Shown here: one piece after another, positions 17,313 to 26,764 of the stretch
Position numbering within the stretch: the stretch's first letter is position 1
Layout: each line of letters opens with the position of its first letter
Assembly: GCA_963544755.1 (NCBI GenBank)
Contig: CAUUGH010000002.1
Span: 51,053-115,052, forward strand
Source of the DNA: Selenomonas sp963544755
GTDB lineage: Bacteria > Bacillota > Negativicutes > Selenomonadales > Selenomonadaceae
Length of the DNA stretch: 64,000 nucleotides
Direction of reading: 5' to 3'
Made by a program: the position numbers and the translations under genes
Notes under the pieces: model-generated
What the model was told of the DNA's origin: nothing
The model's input: the letters and a program-made list of their open reading frames with translations, nothing else
Databases searched by the model: none

Positions 17313-19480
17313 GACTCTTCCTCTTTTCCGGCTACATCATACCACGGCTTTCTAAGCGCACGCTTTTTAGGCCAATTCTCGCCGCGCGTGTCAAAAGAAG
17401 CCATATATGAGCGCGCCAAATCAAGAAAACTTTGCCGAAGCTTTTGATCTTTTACCTCCTGATGTGTTTTATCACGCAAAAATAGACTTTGCTTTGGCTC
17501 TCTTAGATCGACTGAGCCATCTTCATCGACGATTTCTTTTGAGCCGAGGAAAAATTCATGCGTCTTCGTACGCAAGGCGAGATTAAACGGCTTTCCCGGA
17601 AACATCGTATAAGACACCGTATGATCGCGCCCTTTGCCGCCAAAGACGCGCGGCAAGCTGCCATCTAAATCTAAAGGCGCATCAAAGCCCACCAGATGCG
17701 CCGCCGTCGGGTAAATATCAAGCACACTCGTAAGCTCTTCGACAACTCCCATTTGCGCTACACCGGCACCGCGCAGCATCCACGCTGCCCCCGTTATATT
17801 TTCATTGACATAATCGACCTCATTACCAAAAATAATCGCACCATGATCTGAATAAAGCTGCACGATGTATTCATCTTCTGCATAATTTTCTTCAAGATAG
17901 GAAAAAAGTCTCCCCAAGCTGAGATCTACGCGCCGCATCCCCTCGCGTATCGCCTCTAGATGCAGCCGTGAGCGTGTGCGATCAACGCTCGGCGTCCCCT
18001 CTTCGGCATCATCTAACCGATCTTGCGTCGCCAATAAGACCTGCGTTTCTAGCGGCACCTGCCACTTAGACGATGTACTAGGGTGTGTGTCTTGCACATG
18101 CATGAACATAAATAAATCTGTTTGGGCAAAAGCACGCAGATTAGAAAGCGCGTATTCAACACCTTGATACGCGCGTAAACCTGTGCCGCCAGATTGGACG
18201 AGCAAGCGATCGTAGCCGCGTGTCACGCCGTTATAAATGCCGCACGCATCGCCAAAGACGTTTACGCAATAGTAGCCAAGACGCTTCATCTGCTCTGATA
18301 ATGTCAAAAAAGATGGCTCTAATTCCGCCATGCAAGTAGAGTTAAAAATTTGCGAATGATGCGAATAAAGACCTGTTTCAATCGTCGCCAAAGAAGGATA
18401 AGTATATTCAGCTACGGAAAAATTATCATTAAAGATGATGCCTTTTGAGAAAAAGCGCATGAGATTTGGCATCAGGGAAAAGTCACATCGCTTCATCGCC
18501 GGCCAGCAAAGCGCATCGACTAAGATGTGCAAGATGAGTTTCTTGCGCTTTTTACTGTGCCGAAGGCGCACCGGCTCACTTATCATAAAGGGCGCGGCTG
18601 ACTCTATCTCTGTTCTTTCCTGCAAGCGAAAGAAGCTATACACCCATTTGCCCAAATGTATGGATGCTTCACCTAGTAAGTCGCTCTTAAAGCTCACCTT
18701 TTGTCCTTCCTCTGTACCTGCCAAAGCCACGGCTATATCATGCACATCGCTTTTGTCGCAAGCATCTTGCCGAGGATCTAGCAGAGCTTTTTTCTTTGCC
18801 GCCTTTGCTTTCATAATATCAAAGAGGAATGTTTCCGCTCTCGCTGCCACCTCCGGCTTTTCTTTAACTTCTTCAAATAACGCCGCTTTGGCATCAATTT
18901 CAATCAATTCTGCAAAAATGCCGCTAAAATAGCGATACTTAGCAGGTTCTTTAGAAAATGTCGGCAAAAATTCGCCAACAAAAGAGCCGGGAGGTGCCTT
19001 TATGGCGCCATCTTCCAGACGTGCGCGTCCGATCGTATAAGGCGCATACACAGGAACCCCCATTGCCAGCGATAAAAGTGCTAAGGCATCATCAAGATGG
19101 TCTTTTGGAAATGACACTTCAATCGGGGTACGGTAAACGCGGCTAGAGATTCCTTCAAAGATAATTAAGTTTCTGGTATCGTCAAGACGCTTATAGCACT
19201 CAATGAGCAGCTGCCATATTTCATAATGGCACTTTTTATACTTTTGCGCCGTCTCCAGCGTTTCAAGCGCAACTTTAACAGCATCATGCGCCAAGGCATA
19301 ACGTGCATAAAAAATACTAACATTTTCCGAAAACGGAAAAAGCTCTTGATAGTCAGTAAGCAGTGCCAAATAGGCATCGTCATAGCTTCTTCCGGCGCTT
19401 TTTTCCAGTAGGGCACGAAAAAGCGCCAGACCCTTTGCACTTTTTTCTTGATATGTTTTTTCGGCAATGCTCATTGTCAT
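17309..19480 (-). CDS. Soluble TPR-like / alkaline-phosphatase-superfamily protein, copy 2
   Basis: 723 residues, a close paralogue of copy 1 (shared SYLEENYAEDEYIVQLYSDHG-type block). The helical N-terminal ~140 residues are followed by the AlkP fold: ILVDALCW (Asp then Ala where copy 1 has Gly), YTYPSLATIETG at ~354-366 with the putative Thr nucleophile, DTHPS, and YSDHGAII at ~544. No signal peptide or transmembrane segment. GGGAG precedes ATG 19480, which overlaps the upstream stop as ATGA. Sulfatase-like automatic labels would be misleading because the CxPSR motif is absent. It is probably coexpressed with pepM and the cytidylyltransferase. Confidence 0.7.
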   Translation of the reverse strand: MTMSIAEKTYQEKSAKGLALFRALLEKSAGRSYDDAYLALLTDYQELFPFSENVSIFYARYALAHDAVKVALETLETAQKYKKCHYEIWQLLIECYKRLDDTRNLIIFEGISSRVYRTPIEVSFPKDHLDDALALLSLAMGVPVYAPYTIGRARLEDGAIKAPPGSFVGEFLPTFSKEPAKYRYFSGIFAELIEIDAKAALFEEVKEKPEVAARAETFLFDIMKAKAAKKKALLDPRQDACDKSDVHDIAVALAGTEEGQKVSFKSDLLGEASIHLGKWVYSFFRLQERTEIESAAPFMISEPVRLRHSKKRKKLILHILVDALCWPAMKRCDFSLMPNLMRFFSKGIIFNDNFSVAEYTYPSLATIETGLYSHHSQIFNSTCMAELEPSFLTLSEQMKRLGYYCVNVFGDACGIYNGVTRGYDRLLVQSGGTGLRAYQGVEYALSNLRAFAQTDLFMFMHVQDTHPSTSSKWQVPLETQVLLATQDRLDDAEEGTPSVDRTRSRLHLEAIREGMRRVDLSLGRLFSYLEENYAEDEYIVQLYSDHGAIIFGNEVDYVNENITGAAWMLRGAGVAQMGVVEELTSVLDIYPTAAHLVGFDAPLDLDGSLPRVFGGKGRDHTVSYTMFPGKPFNLALRTKTHEFFLGSKEIVDEDGSVDLREPKQSLFLRDKTHQEVKDQKLRQSFLDLARSYMASFDTRGENWPKKRALRKPWYDVAGKEEES

Positions 19481-21552
19481 TGACTATCTCCCTCACTTTT
19501 TTCCTGCTTTTCATGAAATGATGCTGTATGCTCTTTGGCAATGCGTAAAAACTCCCTATGAAGCGAAGCATCAAAGACCTCGCGATGTGCCGGATCGCGC
19601 GTATAGATACAGCTTTTAACACGGCTCATATCTACGGTGCCGTCATGGTGCGTCAGCTCTTTCGTTTCTAAGCGAAATTCATGCTCTTTCGTGCGGATGC
19701 TAAGCTTATATGTCTGCTCCGGATAAATTGAGTTGCTGATGCAATAGCTTCTTCCTACGCCGCCCAAAGCGCGCGGCAAGAAGCCATCAAGCTGACCTTT
19801 AGGCGCATTAAACCCAAGGAGATTTGCCATAATCGGATAAATGTCTAAATTGCTCGTAAGCTCTTCAACGATACCTAAACGCTCTACGCCGGCACCGCAC
19901 ACCATCAAAGCAGCGCTTGCCTGCATCTCAGAAAAGTACCATGCATCTTCTGAATAGACGCCGCTGCCGTGATCTGAATAGGCACAGACGATATATTCAT
20001 CGGCTGCATAGTGCTCTTTAAGATAGTCAAAAAGATAGCCGAGTGCGCGATCCATATCCTCGATGTGGCTTTGATTATCATAAATATAAATATCATTTTG
20101 CCTAAGACGTACCGAAACACCGTCACCTTCATCAGTGAGACCTTGTATCTGCCAAGGCATCTGCACCTGCGTCTTTAGTAAAAGCGGTCCACTCATAATC
20201 GGCATTTGGTGTGGATCCGATATATGAAGAAAAACGTAGTTGTCACACGCCGCAAAAGCTTCTAAATGTGTGATCGTGCGCTCTACGCCATCATATGCCG
20301 GCTGCGCTAGGTAAGAATTTATAATAAGGCGATCAAAGCCACGCGTTACGCCGTTATATATGCCACGCCCATCGCCTAAAACATTCGTACAGTAATAGCC
20401 GCTCTCTTTCATCTGCTCAGAAAGCGTCTTTATCTCCTTATCAATCTGAAACATCGGTCGATCCCAGACGACTTGCGAACGATGCGGCAGCATACCTGTT
20501 TCAATCGTAGCAAGAGAGACGAATGTATATTCTGCCGCGCAATAATTATTGTTAAAAATAATACCGTCAGAAAAAAACCGCATGAGATTTGGCATATGGC
20601 GAAAGCCTCGCGCCTTCATCGCTTGCCATGAAAGTCCATCCAGGAGGATATTCAAGACGAGTTTCTTGCGCCTTTTGCTATGCCTAAGCAAAATAGGCTC
20701 ACCGACGATAAAAGGCGCGTCAGAAGAAACCTTCGTTTTACCTGCAAGATGCAAAAAGCGAAACTCTTCGCGCCCTAAAAAGATGCTGCCTTCTGTCTTA
20801 GCATCTTTTAAATTTAGCTTTTGCCGCTCATTTTTTGCTGCCACCGGCAAGATGCACGCGCCATCGACCTCGACTACACTTTCGATGCGCTGCGCCTTCA
20901 TAATGTCAAATACCTTGCCGCAATAATCATAGGTATTTGCCGCACCGCCGCGCTTCATGAAATCTAAACAGTTCGCCTGCACATCAAAGTAGTCCCACAC
21001 ATTGTATGTAGCGCAGTAGTAACGAGCCGAAGAAGCAGCTTTTTGCTCGCTCAGGAGAAATTGCCCGAGCGCAGACATAAAGAGAAGATCGTAGCCGCCG
21101 TCTTTAGTCGGCACGATGTCAAAGCGAAAAGGCACCGCCTGCACCTGCAACATTCCACAAAAAAAGGCATCTTGCAGTCTTTTATCGGAAAAGATCGGAA
21201 TCGGTGCATCAATATGCATATTTTTATGGCAAAGTGCCTTGAAAAACATCGCTTCTTCATCTAATCCAAGCGCATCGGCAATCTCAAAGATAAGCCGCCA
21301 GATAGCATGGCTTAACTTGCGCCTTTTGTATGCCTCGTGTGCCAGATAGTGTGCTTTTTCTGTTTCGTTTAGCGAAAAAGCAAGTTGTGCCATGAAGTAA
21401 AAGACAGCCGCCTCATTTTTAGTAAGAGCATTATAAGCTTCAAGTTTGCTGCAATATTCCTCTTTATAATCTCCGACACGCACCGCCTTTTTTAGCCATA
21501 GACAAAGTGCATCTTCTTTACTTGTATCTATAGTAGTTTCCTCTATCTGCAT
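19477..21552 (-). CDS. Soluble TPR-like / alkaline-phosphatase-superfamily protein, copy 3
   Basis: 691 residues and the most diverged of the trio. It has a helical N-terminal part (LAFSLNETEKAHYLAHEAYK is TPR-like), then ILLDGLSW, YTFVSLATIETG at ~341-352 (Pro of the other copies is Val, Thr kept), SDPHQM and YSDHGSGVY at ~525. No export signal. GAGGAG lies 6 bases before ATG 21552, and the pepM gene ends 21 bases upstream. Differences around the active site suggest that the three copies act on different donors or acceptors rather than being simple duplicates (inference). Confidence 0.7.
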   Translation of the reverse strand: MQIEETTIDTSKEDALCLWLKKAVRVGDYKEEYCSKLEAYNALTKNEAAVFYFMAQLAFSLNETEKAHYLAHEAYKRRKLSHAIWRLIFEIADALGLDEEAMFFKALCHKNMHIDAPIPIFSDKRLQDAFFCGMLQVQAVPFRFDIVPTKDGGYDLLFMSALGQFLLSEQKAASSARYYCATYNVWDYFDVQANCLDFMKRGGAANTYDYCGKVFDIMKAQRIESVVEVDGACILPVAAKNERQKLNLKDAKTEGSIFLGREEFRFLHLAGKTKVSSDAPFIVGEPILLRHSKRRKKLVLNILLDGLSWQAMKARGFRHMPNLMRFFSDGIIFNNNYCAAEYTFVSLATIETGMLPHRSQVVWDRPMFQIDKEIKTLSEQMKESGYYCTNVLGDGRGIYNGVTRGFDRLIINSYLAQPAYDGVERTITHLEAFAACDNYVFLHISDPHQMPIMSGPLLLKTQVQMPWQIQGLTDEGDGVSVRLRQNDIYIYDNQSHIEDMDRALGYLFDYLKEHYAADEYIVCAYSDHGSGVYSEDAWYFSEMQASAALMVCGAGVERLGIVEELTSNLDIYPIMANLLGFNAPKGQLDGFLPRALGGVGRSYCISNSIYPEQTYKLSIRTKEHEFRLETKELTHHDGTVDMSRVKSCIYTRDPAHREVFDASLHREFLRIAKEHTASFHEKQEKSEGDSQ

Positions 21553-21573
21553 GGATGACTCCTCTTTTATTTT

Positions 21574-22875
21574 TCAAATCTCGTCAATCAAGCGAATAAT
21601 GTCCTTAAACGGCATAAGTTCTTTATCTATTTCAAGTGCGCGATGGTGCTTCAAAATAGACATCGCCGTACGCTCCATTGCCGGAAAGGCGCTGCGTGTC
21701 AACTGATTGGCATAAATGACGATATTTATGCCGTGTGCGATAAGTTCTTTTTCTTTTACAGCACTATAAGCTGTCGGCACAGCAACGAGCGGCACAGTTT
21801 TTTGCGATTTTCTAAAAGCATCTGCAAAGGCAAAAACCTCATCAGGCGTTTTTTTACGCGAGTGAATCATGATACCGTCTGCCCCTGCCGCCACATACGC
21901 AGCAGCACGCGCTAAGGCATCGTCTAGTCCTTTTTCTAGTATTAAGCTCTCGATACGCGCTATTATCATAAAGTCATCTGTGCGCTGTGTTTCTTTGCCG
22001 GCTCTGATTTTGGCTGCAAAATGCTCTATCGTATCTTGCTGCTGCACCACTTCTGTACCAAAAAGTGAATTTTTCTTAAGACCGATCTTATCTTCTAAGA
22101 TCACCGCCGAAACGCCCATGCGCTCTAAAGTACGAACATGGTAGACAAAATGCTCGATAAGTCCTCCCGTATCGGCATCTAAGATGATCGGCTTTGTCGT
22201 CACGTCCATAACATCATCAATAGTGCGGATGCGCGAAGACATATCGACTAATTCGATATCCGGCTTACCCTTTGCCGTCGAGTCACAAAGGCTCGATATC
22301 CAAAGTGCGTCAAACTGATCTAGTCCCCCCTCATGCTCAACGACAGTTTTTTCTGCCAAAAGCCCCGTAAGCCCATCATGTACCTCGATGGTTTTTATGA
22401 TCGGCACGATCTCTAAAAGTCGGCGCAGTCGTCGGCGCCGAAACTCCGGCATGACCAGCCTTTCTTTTACGCGCTCGTCGATCTTTTTGACGCTAGGATT
22501 ATTTGTATAGGCTACTTCGATTAGCTTACCACCCGTCTTTTGCAGATTTTTTAATACGTTTTCACGGATTATGGACATAGGTGCGCCGCGCCAGTTGTCG
22601 CCATGTACGACGAAATCCGGCTGCAAGCTGTCTATTACTTTATCATAAAAGATAGCATCTTGCACGATGACGCTGCTGACCTCCGGCTCTGCCTTTAAAA
22701 GGGCGATGCGCTCTTGAAGCGATATTGATGGGAAACGATTGTAGCGCACCATCTCTTTATCTGAAAGCACGCCGGCAACAACTGTGCCGTATTTTTTCGC
22801 CTCGCGCAAGATTTTTTTGTGTCCTTCGTGAAGCACATCAGTGCAAAAGCAAGCATAGGCAATCTTTTCTTTCAT
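21574..22875 (-). CDS. pepM: Phosphoenolpyruvate mutase with N-terminal nucleotidyltransferase domain
   Basis: 433 residues. Residues ~1-130 form an HxGH nucleotidyltransferase domain of the glycerol-3-phosphate cytidylyltransferase type (TDVLHEGHKKIL, SIIRE). Residues ~145-430 are a PEP mutase/isocitrate-lyase-fold domain with DADTGG and EDKIGLKKNS. The EDK-x5-NS signature separates true PEP mutase from lyases and marks C-P bond formation (PEP to phosphonopyruvate). AAGGGA precedes ATG 22875, 1 base after the cytidylyltransferase gene. No phosphonopyruvate decarboxylase or aminoethylphosphonate transaminase is in the window, so the final phosphonate is unknown. Confidence 0.88.
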   Translation of the reverse strand: MKEKIAYACFCTDVLHEGHKKILREAKKYGTVVAGVLSDKEMVRYNRFPSISLQERIALLKAEPEVSSVIVQDAIFYDKVIDSLQPDFVVHGDNWRGAPMSIIRENVLKNLQKTGGKLIEVAYTNNPSVKKIDERVKERLVMPEFRRRRLRRLLEIVPIIKTIEVHDGLTGLLAEKTVVEHEGGLDQFDALWISSLCDSTAKGKPDIELVDMSSRIRTIDDVMDVTTKPIILDADTGGLIEHFVYHVRTLERMGVSAVILEDKIGLKKNSLFGTEVVQQQDTIEHFAAKIRAGKETQRTDDFMIIARIESLILEKGLDDALARAAAYVAAGADGIMIHSRKKTPDEVFAFADAFRKSQKTVPLVAVPTAYSAVKEKELIAHGINIVIYANQLTRSAFPAMERTAMSILKHHRALEIDKELMPFKDIIRLIDEI

Positions 22876-22876
22876 A

Positions 22877-23599
22877 TTATCCCTTCTTTTTCCGTAAGGT
22901 CTTTTGTAAAAACTCTAGCTCTGTCAAGGTGTCGATCTCTTGGACATCTTTTTCGCTGCAAGAGCGCACATACACGCTAAAATCATTGATGTCTACAGAT
23001 AGTGCCGCTTCGTCCCAGTAGCGCGTGTGTCCGCCCGGCATCTGATAAAGCCGACGCAACGATTGGGCGAGCTTTTTGCCGTCTGCCGCTGTCCAGTATG
23101 ATATACCTACCATCTTCCAACAATTTGCTCCACCGATTGCCATGCGACGAATGATGCCGGCATCGTCGGTAAAAAAGCACCAATCGTCTGTTTTTTTGAC
23201 AGGGATCGCCAGATAGTTCGTAGCTTGCTGTATGCGGCAAAGCAGCTTTGGATTTTGCAGATATAGATCACCTTCTACGATCATGGCATTTTCTACGAGA
23301 TTGCCTACAGCCAGCAGTGATGAGATGTTATTTGCCTCATGCCAATGGGGATTATCTATAAAGTAAATATTTGGATATTGCTCTTTTAGTATAGTGAGTG
23401 TTTCGCCTAAGTAGCCGCGCACGATGTAGATCTCAGGATAGCCAGCTGCTACGAGCGCGGTAAGCAAGGTGTCGATAATGCGCTTTTTATCAACGCGCAC
23501 CATGGGTTTTGGCATTTTATCGGTCAAAGGGCGCAATCTTTTGCCGCGCCCTGCCGCAAGGACGATGGCACGCTCGGCAATATACGGTGCTTTTTGCAT
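22877..23599 (-). CDS. LicC/PntC-type cytidylyltransferase
   Basis: About 240 residues of the sugar-nucleotidyltransferase fold: AIVLAAGRGKRLRPLT, MPKPMVRV, then EANNISSLLAV and AMIVEGDLYL. The last two blocks resemble phosphocholine and aminoethylphosphonate cytidylyltransferases (LicC, PntC) more than sugar-1-phosphate enzymes. Placed directly before pepM, it is likely to make a CMP-phosphonate or CDP-alcohol (inference). It lacks the aminotransferase domain fused in some PntC proteins. ATG 23599 is chosen over an earlier in-frame start at 23728, which would overlap the upstream gene and adds an unrelated basic tail. Confidence 0.75.
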   Translation of the reverse strand: MQKAPYIAERAIVLAAGRGKRLRPLTDKMPKPMVRVDKKRIIDTLLTALVAAGYPEIYIVRGYLGETLTILKEQYPNIYFIDNPHWHEANNISSLLAVGNLVENAMIVEGDLYLQNPKLLCRIQQATNYLAIPVKKTDDWCFFTDDAGIIRRMAIGGANCWKMVGISYWTAADGKKLAQSLRRLYQMPGGHTRYWDEAALSVDINDFSVYVRSCSEKDVQEIDTLTELEFLQKTLRKKKG

Positions 23600-23630
23600 G
23601 GTTTTAGCCTGTCTCCTTCTTACGATACGG

Positions 23631-25382
23631 CTAGTATAACGCGGATAAAATTTCCTCAAATACGCGCCTAGCGCACAAAAAGTCTTGCCTACAGAGAAGA
23701 TCTTCTCTTGCAAAAATCTTTTCTGCACGCGCCGTCAAAGCCGCGCGTACCTGCTCTTTTTGTCGTGCATCGCCGCAAGATAAAAGAATAGCTGCCCACT
23801 CAGCCGGATGCCAGAGGATTTCTCCTATATCCGTCGCTTCTCGCGAGAGCAGCGGAATTTCAAAGATGCCCATGCGAAAATTTGCGTTTTTTTGAAAAAG
23901 CAGCATAAACGCCGCTAACGGAAAGAAGCGGCTGCGAAAAAATGCCGCCGCAAACCACGCGCAAGCATCCATGACGAAACGGCGAAAGATCGCACCGGAA
24001 AGTCCACCTAAAGGCGAACGCCCCTTAGACAGCACGAAATCACCATGCCATGCGCCTGCACCAACGACGCAGCGCGCTTGGCGAAGCGGATAGAAAAAGC
24101 TTCTTTTGTCAGCATCTTCAGGATCTTCTTGGGCATCGGCGATCACGAAGGAGAGTTCATCATCAAGTTCTAATGTCGTCACCATTTGCATGATCTTTTC
24201 AGCAAAAAGCAGATCTCCCGGCAAAAGCCACTGGATATATTCGCCCTTAACCGCCTTAGAAAGCTGCATTTCTAAGCTTAAAGGGGCTGCAAAAACGACG
24301 CGATGCGCTTTTTTAAGCGGCGCTAGATCCTCTAAAAGCTGCGCTTTGCTTTCGGTAAAGTCTAGTACGATGATCTCTAAATAAGGGTAAGTTTGTGCGG
24401 CGATACATTCTAAAGAACGCTGCCACAACGCTGTATCACCAAAATGCACCAGGATAATGCTCACTAGCTTTTGCCGCGCACAGACGCGTTCTTGGGCAAA
24501 ATCCTGTGCCAGCTGCTCAGAAAGCCGCATCAGGCTTTTAAGCGGTGAAAAGATCGCATCCTTCGTGTAATGAAGTGTGATCGAAGGCTTTTTCTGTACG
24601 AGATTTTGCACTTTTTCGCTTTCTTCGGGAAGTAAAGCGACAGGCGGCACAGCACCGGCAAAGACTGTATCAAAATGCTCTTTCCAATAATAGCAGCGTG
24701 CAGTGTGCAGTGAGTATTTCGCGGCATTGCCTATCCAGCCGTTTAAAACCTTGACCGCCGTATGCAAAGAGCCTCGCCACTGAAAATGTGCAAAATGCAA
24801 GAAGCTGATCTCTAAGGCAGGCGCTGCTGTGCGCTTACCTGCTTCTATGCGATAAAGATAATGCGTACCTTGCGCTAAGAAGGGATAAAGTTTTGCCGCT
24901 TCTTTGCCAATGATCGCCTTTTGTATCGGCTCGTGCTGCTTTTTGCGCCGCAAGGGACGATCTAGCAAGAAAGCGCTGCGCTCTTGCTCGGGCTTTTCCA
25001 GTTCGTAAAGCCAATGCCATGCGTAAAACGTCATGTCTGTACGCAAATGCAAAAAAACTGCACGGCATGGCTTTGCAGCATCGTCTGTGAGGATAAATTC
25101 ATCGGCATCTACCGGTACGACGATGTCTGCTCCATATTCTTCGATAGCTCGGTGCATGAGCGAGGTTAAGATCTCCTCGTGGCAAAGCTCTGCTGCATCA
25201 TAGCGTTCGACGGTAATAGGCAGCCCTTCTTTTAAGAGTGCCTGTAAAATTTCTCCCGTAGTGTCGGTTACTTTATGCTCTACTATCAACAATTCATCGG
25301 CATATGTAAGCGTATGACGCACGAAACTTTCAATTATATCAGCACAGTCTGCAACCAAAGATATAGCGACGATTTTATTCAT
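23631..25382 (-). CDS. Double glycosyltransferase-2-like protein
   Basis: 583 residues with two GT2-like parts. Residues 1-~270: NKIVAISLVADCADIIESF, a HKVTDTTGEIL segment and VPVDADEF at ~90 (DxD), resembling the Glyco_tranf_2_4 group. Residues ~290-583: VSIILVHFGDTALWQRSLE, EIIVLDFTESKAQ and WLLPGDLLFAEKI, a GT2 domain whose acidic DxD is replaced by PGD, so this half may be weak or inactive. GAGG precedes ATG 25382. It lies between the methyltransferase-like gene (10 bases) and the cytidylyltransferase (31 bases) and belongs to their operon. Confidence 0.7.
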   Translation of the reverse strand: MNKIVAISLVADCADIIESFVRHTLTYADELLIVEHKVTDTTGEILQALLKEGLPITVERYDAAELCHEEILTSLMHRAIEEYGADIVVPVDADEFILTDDAAKPCRAVFLHLRTDMTFYAWHWLYELEKPEQERSAFLLDRPLRRKKQHEPIQKAIIGKEAAKLYPFLAQGTHYLYRIEAGKRTAAPALEISFLHFAHFQWRGSLHTAVKVLNGWIGNAAKYSLHTARCYYWKEHFDTVFAGAVPPVALLPEESEKVQNLVQKKPSITLHYTKDAIFSPLKSLMRLSEQLAQDFAQERVCARQKLVSIILVHFGDTALWQRSLECIAAQTYPYLEIIVLDFTESKAQLLEDLAPLKKAHRVVFAAPLSLEMQLSKAVKGEYIQWLLPGDLLFAEKIMQMVTTLELDDELSFVIADAQEDPEDADKRSFFYPLRQARCVVGAGAWHGDFVLSKGRSPLGGLSGAIFRRFVMDACAWFAAAFFRSRFFPLAAFMLLFQKNANFRMGIFEIPLLSREATDIGEILWHPAEWAAILLSCGDARQKEQVRAALTARAEKIFAREDLLCRQDFLCARRVFEEILSALY

Positions 25383-25392
25383 AAATGAGCCT

Positions 25393-26628
25393 CTATCGCT
25401 TGATCAAGATGCAACTTGAAAGCATCGTCGCCACTAACTCTGTCGCCATGCCGACAGCTGTTATCTCTGCTGCAAATGGCTCTTTGGTGCATGGCTTGCG
25501 GCTAGCTGCTACACGAGTTATGCGCTCTATCACGGTGTAAGCATCTATCGAAAAATCGCCATATGTTTCAAATAGCTCAGGATGAAACGACGTTTCAAAA
25601 TCTTCTAAGATGTATATACCGCCGCTTGGCAGCACAAAAAAGAGCGTCAAGAGTGCTTTTATCTGATGACTCCAAATATGTGACGCATCATCTATGATAA
25701 TATGCGGACGAATCTCTTTTAGGCTTTCTAGTACCTCGTCTTTCGCTAAATCGCCGATGCGTATTTCTAAGCGTTCTTCTGCATAGGTGCGGCAACTGTC
25801 GTCTATATCAATGCCGTAGATCGTCGCCTGTGGGAAAAATCTTTTCCACATACGTGCGCTGCTCCCCGTAAACACGCCAAGTTCTAAAAGGCGCAGGGGC
25901 TTTTCTTTTAAGCCGCGCAGGAAAAATTCATACTTAGGCAAATAATTATGACGATAACGGCATTTATCCGTGACCTCTGCCACTCCGATATTGTCAAGCT
26001 CTTGAAATTCTTGGAAAAAGCCTGCCTGTAGCCCCTTTTTCTCGCTGACATGACACTTCAGACGGCGCGAAAAAGCCATTGGGCGCAGAAGCTTTGCATC
26101 TCGCTTTTTTTGAAGTTTTACCGCAAGCAGATAAGCCGGAGCCGTACGCATCTGAAAGAGCAGTGAAAAGCCCGGAAATAAACTTTCTATATCCTGTATA
26201 TCATACGCCCATGTCGCTTCTAGCCTACGCATCGCATTACTTGCTTCTTCTGTGGCATCCGGGGTTTGTACGAAAAGCAGCAGCTTGCCGCCAACTAAGC
26301 AGCTATTAGCTAATGCTATAGCACTCTTTACAAAATGCGGCTCTTTCTCTAAGCCTTCGACGAGAAAAATAAAGTCATACTTCTTGCCCTCAAGGGCTTC
26401 TTCTAGCTGCGGTAAAGAGGTGCGAAGCGCAAGATTTTCATTAAAAAGCGGCATATAGGTGATCTTTGCCCCGGCTTCTTGAAAGGGCTTTAGCAACATC
26501 GCCAATATATTCGCGCCGACACCAAAAAAGCCAAGAATTAAAACATCTTTATCTTTTAGCTCGTCTTCTGTCAAAAGCTGTTGCTTAAAAAGCTCTTGTA
26601 ACATACCGATATAATAATGCACGTCCAT
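25393..26628 (-). CDS. Two-domain SAM methyltransferase-like protein
   Basis: About 411 residues from ATG 26626-26628, which has AAGGAG 8 bases upstream; a longer frame to 26712 crosses the upstream terminator and is rejected. Residues ~25-190: a Rossmann-like part with VLILGFFGVGANIL but no clear SAM loop. Residues ~230-411: a class I methyltransferase domain with LRLLELGVFTGSS (~248), YGIDIDDS and IIIDDASHIWSHQ (~313), similar to macrolide O-methyltransferases of the MycE type. It may O-methylate the glycan or act on flagellin. It is the first gene after the 26704-26726 terminator, so a promoter should lie in 26640-26700. Confidence 0.7.
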   Translation of the reverse strand: MDVHYYIGMLQELFKQQLLTEDELKDKDVLILGFFGVGANILAMLLKPFQEAGAKITYMPLFNENLALRTSLPQLEEALEGKKYDFIFLVEGLEKEPHFVKSAIALANSCLVGGKLLLFVQTPDATEEASNAMRRLEATWAYDIQDIESLFPGFSLLFQMRTAPAYLLAVKLQKKRDAKLLRPMAFSRRLKCHVSEKKGLQAGFFQEFQELDNIGVAEVTDKCRYRHNYLPKYEFFLRGLKEKPLRLLELGVFTGSSARMWKRFFPQATIYGIDIDDSCRTYAEERLEIRIGDLAKDEVLESLKEIRPHIIIDDASHIWSHQIKALLTLFFVLPSGGIYILEDFETSFHPELFETYGDFSIDAYTVIERITRVAASRKPCTKEPFAAEITAVGMATELVATMLSSCILIKR

Positions 26629-26703
26629 AAGTATAGCTCCTTTTACTTCTCTAATGTCTGATGGCTCACACAAAAAACTAAAAGCCATAAAACTCAACAA
26701 AAA

Positions 26704-26726
26704 GCCGGGCATATTCTACGCCCGGC
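26704..26726 (-). terminator. Intrinsic terminator
   Basis: Arms GCCGGGC (26704-26710) and GCCCGGC (26720-26726) with a 9-base loop, followed on the minus strand by TTTTTGTTGAGTTTT. It ends transcripts coming from the TPR gene and the GT41 genes, and separates the island into two transcription units. Confidence 0.8.
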
Positions 26727-26764
26727 AAATCGTAAAACCAAAAGAGCGCTAAACTGTATGCCGC

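Noticed and set aside
15174..21552. Calling the AlkP-fold trio sulfatases
   Set aside because: The CxPSR/SxPSR formylglycine motif is absent (Thr at that place), there is no export signal, and no sulfatase-maturating enzyme is nearby.
23600..23728. Earlier start for the cytidylyltransferase
   Set aside because: The extension overlaps the preceding GT2 gene by about 100 bases and adds no conserved residues; ATG 23599 has a purine-rich site upstream.
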